Assembly (NCBI GenBank): GCA_003663695.1 | Contig: QMUB01000012.1 | Coordinates: 1 to 11,226 of the forward strand | Reading direction: 5' to 3' | DNA length: 11,226 nt | Source: Thermococci archaeon | Lineage (GTDB): Archaea > Methanobacteriota_B > Thermococci > Thermococcales > Thermococcaceae | Shown here: piece after piece, positions 6,293 to 11,226 of the stretch | How positions within the stretch are numbered: the stretch's first letter is position 1 | Layout of the letters: each line of letters opens with the position of its first letter | Notes under the pieces: model-generated | The model's input: the letters and a program-made list of their open reading frames with translations, nothing else | What the model was told of the DNA's origin: nothing | Databases searched by the model: none | Translations under genes and position numbers: made by a program

Positions 6293-6945
6293 TTTTCTAC
6301 CCCCCTCACAATTTCAACGCCTTTTGATGCCCCGATCCTGTTTGCACCGGCTTTTATCATAGCCAGCGCCGTCTCATAGTCCTTTATCCCTCCCGCAGCT
6401 TTAACACCTAGCTTGTCCCCTACGATCCTGCGCATGAGTTTCACATCTTCCACGGCTGCCCCTCCACTTCCAAAGCCAGTGGATGTCTTCACAAAGTCTG
6501 CCCCTGCTTCCATGGCAAGCCTGCACGCTGTTTCCTTCTCCTCATCGCTGAGGTAGCATGTTTCTATGATAACCTTCACAATTGCCCCCCTCTTGTGGGC
6601 TATCTGCACAACTGCTTCTATATCCCTCTTGACGTATTCATAGTCCCTGTCCTTCAGTGCACCGATGTTTATCACCATATCGAGCTCATTCGCGCCATCT
6701 TCTAGGGCTTTCTCGGCTTCAAAAACCTTGACCTCCGTTGGTGTTGCCCCCAGCGGAAATCCTATGACACTCGCCACCTTAACCCTACTCCCTTCGAGCT
6801 CCTTCTTGGCAAGTCTAACCCGATATGGATTAACACAAACCGCATGAAAGCCGTATTCTTTGGCTTCGCTGCACAGCTTGATTATATCCTCCTTGGTTGC
6901 ATATGCTCTGAGATTTGTATGGTCAATATACTTTGCAATATCCAC
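6289..6945 (-). CDS. deoC: Deoxyribose-phosphate aldolase
   Basis: A class I aldolase that splits 2-deoxy-D-ribose 5-phosphate into glyceraldehyde 3-phosphate and acetaldehyde, in nucleoside catabolism. The TIM-barrel shows IDHTNL near the start, the catalytic Asp in [11 protein letters not shown] (residue 89), the Schiff-base Lys in FVKTSTGF (153), the second Lys in [10 protein letters not shown] (182) and a phosphate-binding GASKG near the end. The length of 218 residues is typical of archaeal DeoC, but the C-terminus stops at GVEK with no added tail. The frame is open to GTG 6954 and has GTG codons at 6954, 6951 and 6945. I choose GTG 6945 because AGGTGGT at 6957-6951 is then a Shine-Dalgarno with the spacing used elsewhere in the window, giving [12 protein letters not shown]. 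It is first in an operon with the DUF1884 gene and divergent from eno. Confidence 0.93.
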   Translation of the reverse strand: MDIAKYIDHTNLRAYATKEDIIKLCSEAKEYGFHAVCVNPYRVRLAKKELEGSRVKVASVIGFPLGATPTEVKVFEAEKALEDGANELDMVINIGALKDRDYEYVKRDIEAVVQIAHKRGAIVKVIIETCYLSDEEKETACRLAMEAGADFVKTSTGFGSGGAAVEDVKLMRRIVGDKLGVKAAGGIKDYETALAMIKAGANRIGASKGVEIVRGVEK

Positions 6946-8355
<1,410 letters not shown>

Positions 8356-8474
8356 GCCGTTTTCTTCTTTTAAACTTTTCTTACTGTCAGGATAAGCAGT
8401 AGGGTTTGAGTTTCTGATGATTCTTCAGAAAAAGAAGCCATCTTTTTGAGAATTAAGGAAAATATGAGAAAACC
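8356..8474. terminator. Convergent eno/asnS 3' region
   Basis: After the eno stop, CCGTTTTCTTCTTTTAAACTTTTCTT (8357-8382) gives repeated T runs that should end the plus-strand transcript. For asnS on the minus strand, TTTTCTCATATTTTCC just after the stop and CTTCTTTTTC further on are the equivalent. Two small inverted repeats lie between them: TACTG/CAGTA (8382-8401) and TTTCTGA/TCAGAAA (8411-8431). No gene is visible. Confidence 0.5.
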
Positions 8475-9767
8475 TCAAGGATAGATCCTCGAAGGTGTTC
8501 TTGGGAACAGTGTAGCCCATCTTACATGATCGAGCTTCATTGCCCACGCCACCAAACGCTCCAGTCCCAGACCAAAACCGCTGTGTGGGACTGAGCCATA
8601 TTTTCTAAGGTCGAGATACCATTCGTAATTCTTTGGATCCATGCCCTCTTCAAGGATTCTTTGGACGAGCTTGTCATAATCATCTTCACGTTGGCTTCCT
8701 CCTATAACCTCTCCATATCCTTCTGGTGCTAGAAGGTCGGCGGCTAGAGCTTTTCTTGGGTCTTCGGGGTCTTCCTTCATATAAAAAGCTTTTATGTGCT
8801 TTGGGTAGCCATACACAAAGAATGGTCTATCAAACTCTTGAGTTAGAATTCTCTCTTCATCCGCACCCATGTCCTCTCCCCATTCTATGCTCACGCCTTT
8901 GCTTTGGAGTGTGTCAATAGCCTCGTCGTAGCTCACTCTCGGGAATGGTGGCTCCGTATTTTTGAGCGTTTCAAAATCCTTTCTAAATATCTCGATTTCC
9001 TTCCTTCTGAGTTCTAAAGTTCTTTGGATCATGTAGCTCACGAGCTCTTCTTCAACTTTGAGGATATCCCACAGATCCATCCAAGCACCTTCTAGTTCGA
9101 GATGCCAGTACTCCGTTAGATGTCTCCGTGTTCTGCTCTTCTCGGCTCTAAAACTTGGTGTAAGTGACCATACCTTTTCCAGACCAAAGATTGCTGCTTC
9201 CAAGTAGAGCTGGGCGGACTGGCTTAGATATGCTTCTCTGTCGAAATATTTGAGTTTGAAGAGTGTTGAACCACCCTCAACTGCCCCTGTAACTAGAATG
9301 GGCGGAAACACCTCATACCATCCATCCTGAAGGAGCCACTCCCTTGCAGCCTGCATCATGGTGGCTTTTACCTTCAAAATTGCCCCAACCTTGGGTGAGT
9401 GAAGGTGGAGATGCCTTACGTCTAGTAAGAATTCATCACTCGCATCTTTTGTTATCGGGAAAAATTCGACGTCCTGAACTACCTCGAGTTTATCTGCTTG
9501 GATTTCAACACCACCCGGAGCCCTGGGGTCTGCTCTAACCGTTCCCTCTACAATCACGCTGGACTCTATACCAACTTTTTTAGCTAGCTTGTAGGCTTCT
9601 TCACTATCTTTCCTAAATATTGCTTGAATTACTCCACTTGAGTCCCTGAGGACTATGAAAACTTTTTTACCAACTTCTCTCTTTCTATAAACCCATCCGG
9701 CAAGTTTGACCCTCTCCCCTTCCATTTTGGGTTTTACCTGAGAGCAGTAAACCTTATCAATCATCAT
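8475..9767 (-). CDS. asnS: Asparaginyl-tRNA synthetase
   Basis: A class IIb synthetase that charges tRNA-Asn with asparagine. An N-terminal OB-fold anticodon-binding domain (about residues 1-105, with VKLAGWVYRKREVGKKVFIVLRD-type strands) is followed by the catalytic core: YLSQSAQLYLEA (180-191), motif 2 with FRAEKSRTRRHLTEYWHLE (206-224) and motif 3 GFGLGLERLVAW (397-408). The SRTRRH signature in motif 2 and the ending FPRTPSRIYP fit AsnRS rather than archaeal AspRS. The complete OB domain excludes the AsnRS-derived asparagine synthetase paralogue of Pyrococcus, which lacks it. The length of 430 residues is standard. Two tandem ATG codons occur; the first is used because GGAGGTG (9778-9772) is 4 nt upstream. 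It is monocistronic, converging on eno. Confidence 0.93.
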   Translation of the reverse strand: MMIDKVYCSQVKPKMEGERVKLAGWVYRKREVGKKVFIVLRDSSGVIQAIFRKDSEEAYKLAKKVGIESSVIVEGTVRADPRAPGGVEIQADKLEVVQDVEFFPITKDASDEFLLDVRHLHLHSPKVGAILKVKATMMQAAREWLLQDGWYEVFPPILVTGAVEGGSTLFKLKYFDREAYLSQSAQLYLEAAIFGLEKVWSLTPSFRAEKSRTRRHLTEYWHLELEGAWMDLWDILKVEEELVSYMIQRTLELRRKEIEIFRKDFETLKNTEPPFPRVSYDEAIDTLQSKGVSIEWGEDMGADEERILTQEFDRPFFVYGYPKHIKAFYMKEDPEDPRKALAADLLAPEGYGEVIGGSQREDDYDKLVQRILEEGMDPKNYEWYLDLRKYGSVPHSGFGLGLERLVAWAMKLDHVRWATLFPRTPSRIYP

Positions 9768-9771
9768 GAAA

Positions 9772-9820
9772 CACCTCCAATCTCAATCTTTTTCAACTTG
9801 GATGGCGGGTTTATTAAATT
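9772..9820 (-). promoter_or_regulatory. asnS promoter and RBS
   Basis: On the minus strand TTTAATAA at 9818-9811 is the TATA candidate, with a predicted start near 9789. The leader ends with a strong GGAGGTG 4 nt before the first ATG. Confidence 0.5.
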
Positions 9821-9832
9821 ATCTAAGAAGAG

Positions 9833-9901
9833 TCAATTCATCCACATCACAATTATCTTGAACCTCTTGGCTTTAGGCTCAAACAGCATCGGCATAGGCA
9901 T
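9833..9901 (-). other. Possible micro-ORF of 22 codons upstream of asnS
   Basis: On the minus strand ATG 9901 opens a frame reading MPMPMLFEPKAKRF and on to IVMWMN before TGA at 9835-9833. The open frame extends upstream to 9931. The Met-Pro repeat is encoded by three near-identical hexamers (CGATGC/CTATGC). The peptide has a plausible basic-hydrophobic composition, but no good Shine-Dalgarno is present (only TTAGGG) and no family is recognised. The plus strand of the same DNA also translates without stops. It may be a small gene, a remnant of a longer one, or a dispersed repeat. It ends just before the asnS TATA box. Confidence 0.25.
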
Positions 9902-9923
9902 CGGTAACCCTAAGGTTGGCTCA

Positions 9924-9996
9924 TATTTAAATTATTCGCTTTTATAATTGACATTCTGACAAACTTTAAATAGGTTTTAGGACTACCCAAGGTGAT
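9924..9996 (+). promoter_or_regulatory. Promoter and RBS of the MTA/SAH deaminase-like gene
   Basis: Three TATA-like elements follow one another: TATTTAAAT (9924-9932), TTTATAAT (9941-9948) and CTTTAAATA (9964-9972). The last has the spacing seen at the other promoters here, with a start near 9994. GGTGAT at 9991-9996 is 4 nt before ATG 10001. If the last box is used, the leader begins within the RBS; the middle box would give a leader of about 28 nt. Confidence 0.45.
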
Positions 9997-10000
9997 TGAG

Positions 10001-11226
10001 ATGAAGGCTATCATGGGAACACTCCTCGATGTGAGAGGTGCCAAAAAAGGTAGGGCGGTCCTCTTGGAGGGTGGCAGAATTTACGATGTTGTGCCTACAG
10101 GAGAGCTCAAAAACTGGGATGTTGATGAGGTTTTTGGAGGAAAGGATTATCTTATCATTCCCGGACTGATCAATGCACACACCCATGTTGCGATGACGAA
10201 GTTTAGAGGGCTGGGAGATGATATTCCCCTTGATGAATGGCTTAATAATGTTATATGGCCAATGGAAAAGGAATGGACGGGAGAGGATGTCTATAAGTGG
10301 GCCCTAATTGGAATCGCGGAAGCCGTAGCAAACGGCTCAACAACAATAAATGACCACTACTTCTTTGCTGAGGAGATCGCAAAGGCAGCCCAAAAGCTTG
10401 GCGTTAGGGCTTTTATTGGACAGACTATGATGGATCTGGTCGACATGCCCATAGCGGAGCCTGAAAAGGGATTTAAGTTCTTCAAAAAGTGGAGCGGTAA
10501 AGACGAGCTAGTTACAGCTACTTTAGCACCTCATGCAACGGATACTGTTTCCAGAGAACTATTAGAAGGAGTTAGGGACTTCAGCGAGCCGAAAAATGCT
10601 CTTGTTCATATTCACGTTTCTCAGAGCAGAGAAGAAGTAAAGCGCGTCAAGAAGAGGGAAGGTCTTTTGCCAGTTGAGTATCTAAAAGAGGCTGGACTCT
10701 TAAACGAGAGGTTAATCGGCGTCCACGGCGTTTATTTAACCGAGAGGGAAGTTGGGTTCTATGCAAAGAGTGGTGCCACTTTGGTCTACTGTCCCATCAG
10801 CCTGGCCAAGCTTGAGGGCAGCATAGCTCCTATAATCTGGCTCTGGGAAAGAGGAGCGAACATAGCTCTGGGTAACGACTGTGCAGTGTCGAACAACGCT
10901 ATGGATATGATTTTGGAGATGAAGTTCGCAGCGATTTTGAACAAAGTGAAGACTGAAAACCCAACTAAAGCTACCGCAGAAGATGTTTTTTATTGGGCAA
11001 CGCTTGGAGGAGCAAAGGCACTGGGACTAAATACGGGCTTAGTGGAAAAAGGCTACATGGCGGATCTAGTGTTAATAAACACCAAAAAACTCCACTTTCT
11101 CCCGGAGGACAATTATCTCTCCCATCTTGTCTATGCATCTAGGGGAAGTGATGTTGAAAAGGTTTTTGTCAATGGGGATTTAATCTACGATAGGGGCTAC
11201 TTTCCGAAGGCAAAAATGATGGTGGA
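10001..11226 (+). CDS. mtaD: MTA/SAH deaminase-like amidohydrolase (3' end outside the window)
   Basis: An amidohydrolase-superfamily enzyme of the TrzA/AtzA/MtaD branch, 408 codons present and cut by the window edge. Characterised relatives deaminate 5'-methylthioadenosine and S-adenosylhomocysteine to inosine forms, part of SAM recycling. Metal ligands are His60 and His62 (NAHTHV), His205 (HIHVS) and Asp293 (LGNDCAVSNN). His178 (LAPHAT) and His242 (GVHGVYL) are the other family histidines. The C-terminal beta sandwich reappears at LVEKGYMADLVLIN and VEKVFVNGDLIYDRG. One residue is unexpected: the Glu that normally follows the third metal His by three positions is Gln208 (HVSQS), while Glu211 and Glu212 come shortly after. 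This could alter the activity. The start is fixed by an in-frame TAG at 9971 and the GGTGAT RBS. The superfamily assignment is secure, the substrate less so. Confidence 0.85.
   Translation, partial: MKAIMGTLLDVRGAKKGRAVLLEGGRIYDVVPTGELKNWDVDEVFGGKDYLIIPGLINAHTHVAMTKFRGLGDDIPLDEWLNNVIWPMEKEWTGEDVYKWALIGIAEAVANGSTTINDHYFFAEEIAKAAQKLGVRAFIGQTMMDLVDMPIAEPEKGFKFFKKWSGKDELVTATLAPHATDTVSRELLEGVRDFSEPKNALVHIHVSQSREEVKRVKKREGLLPVEYLKEAGLLNERLIGVHGVYLTEREVGFYAKSGATLVYCPISLAKLEGSIAPIIWLWERGANIALGNDCAVSNNAMDMILEMKFAAILNKVKTENPTKATAEDVFYWATLGGAKALGLNTGLVEKGYMADLVLINTKKLHFLPEDNYLSHLVYASRGSDVEKVFVNGDLIYDRGYFPKAKMMV

Noticed and set aside
8411..8431. CTGATGA near 8414-8420 as part of a C/D box sRNA
   Set aside because: Only one C-like box is visible. 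No D and D' CTGA boxes with 10-12 nt guides could be placed, and the sequence is better read as a small inverted repeat in a terminator region.
8475..9767. Aspartyl-tRNA synthetase or AsnRS-derived asparagine synthetase
   Set aside because: The SRTRRH motif 2 and the FPRTPSR ending fit AsnRS, and the complete N-terminal OB domain excludes the truncated asparagine synthetase paralogue.

Overview
The window looks like chromosomal DNA of a hyperthermophilic euryarchaeon of the order Thermococcales (Thermococcus, Pyrococcus or Palaeococcus). The genes are closely packed. Promoters are archaeal (A/T-rich TATA boxes about 26 nt before short leaders), ribosome-binding sites are GGTGAT/GAGGTG-like and usually 3-6 nt before the start, and genes end in oligo-T tracts. 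The gene set fits too: AsnRS, an archaeal enolase, a TAN1-like THUMP protein, an MTA/SAH deaminase-like enzyme and a DUF1884 protein. The species cannot be fixed from sequence alone. I see no phage, insertion sequence, CRISPR array, tRNA or 5S gene.

Layout. Positions 1 to about 370 are the 3' end of 23S rRNA (+). Facing it on the minus strand is a THUMP-domain protein, transcribed divergently from a two-gene unit (+): an AAA+ ATPase with a C-terminal winged helix, overlapping by 4 nt a membrane protein of the YdjM/DUF457 family. Thioredoxin reductase (+), a class III PLP aminotransferase or racemase (+) and an ECF transporter S component (+) follow, each with its own promoter. The last two carry 16-bp inverted repeats at their promoters. 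Next, on the minus strand, is deoC followed by a 95-residue DUF1884 protein, overlapping by an ATGA junction. Enolase (+) is divergent from deoC, asnS (-) converges on enolase, and an MTA/SAH deaminase-like amidohydrolase (+) runs off the right edge.

Most striking feature. The deoC-DUF1884 pair matches what has been described as a Family 4 (A-domain) encapsulin operon: a truncated HK97-capsid-fold protein translationally coupled to one metabolic enzyme, here deoxyribose-5-phosphate aldolase. The product of DeoC, glyceraldehyde-3-phosphate, feeds the glycolytic segment that contains the divergently transcribed enolase. The enolase leader carries a partial match to the Thermococcales glycolytic motif.

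Other points of interest are a Gln at the usual catalytic Glu position of the MTA/SAH deaminase-like protein, a possible 22-codon micro-ORF upstream of asnS, an uncharacterised ATPase/membrane-hydrolase pair, and several translation starts (THUMP, trxB, deoC) that should be moved downstream of the longest ORF.
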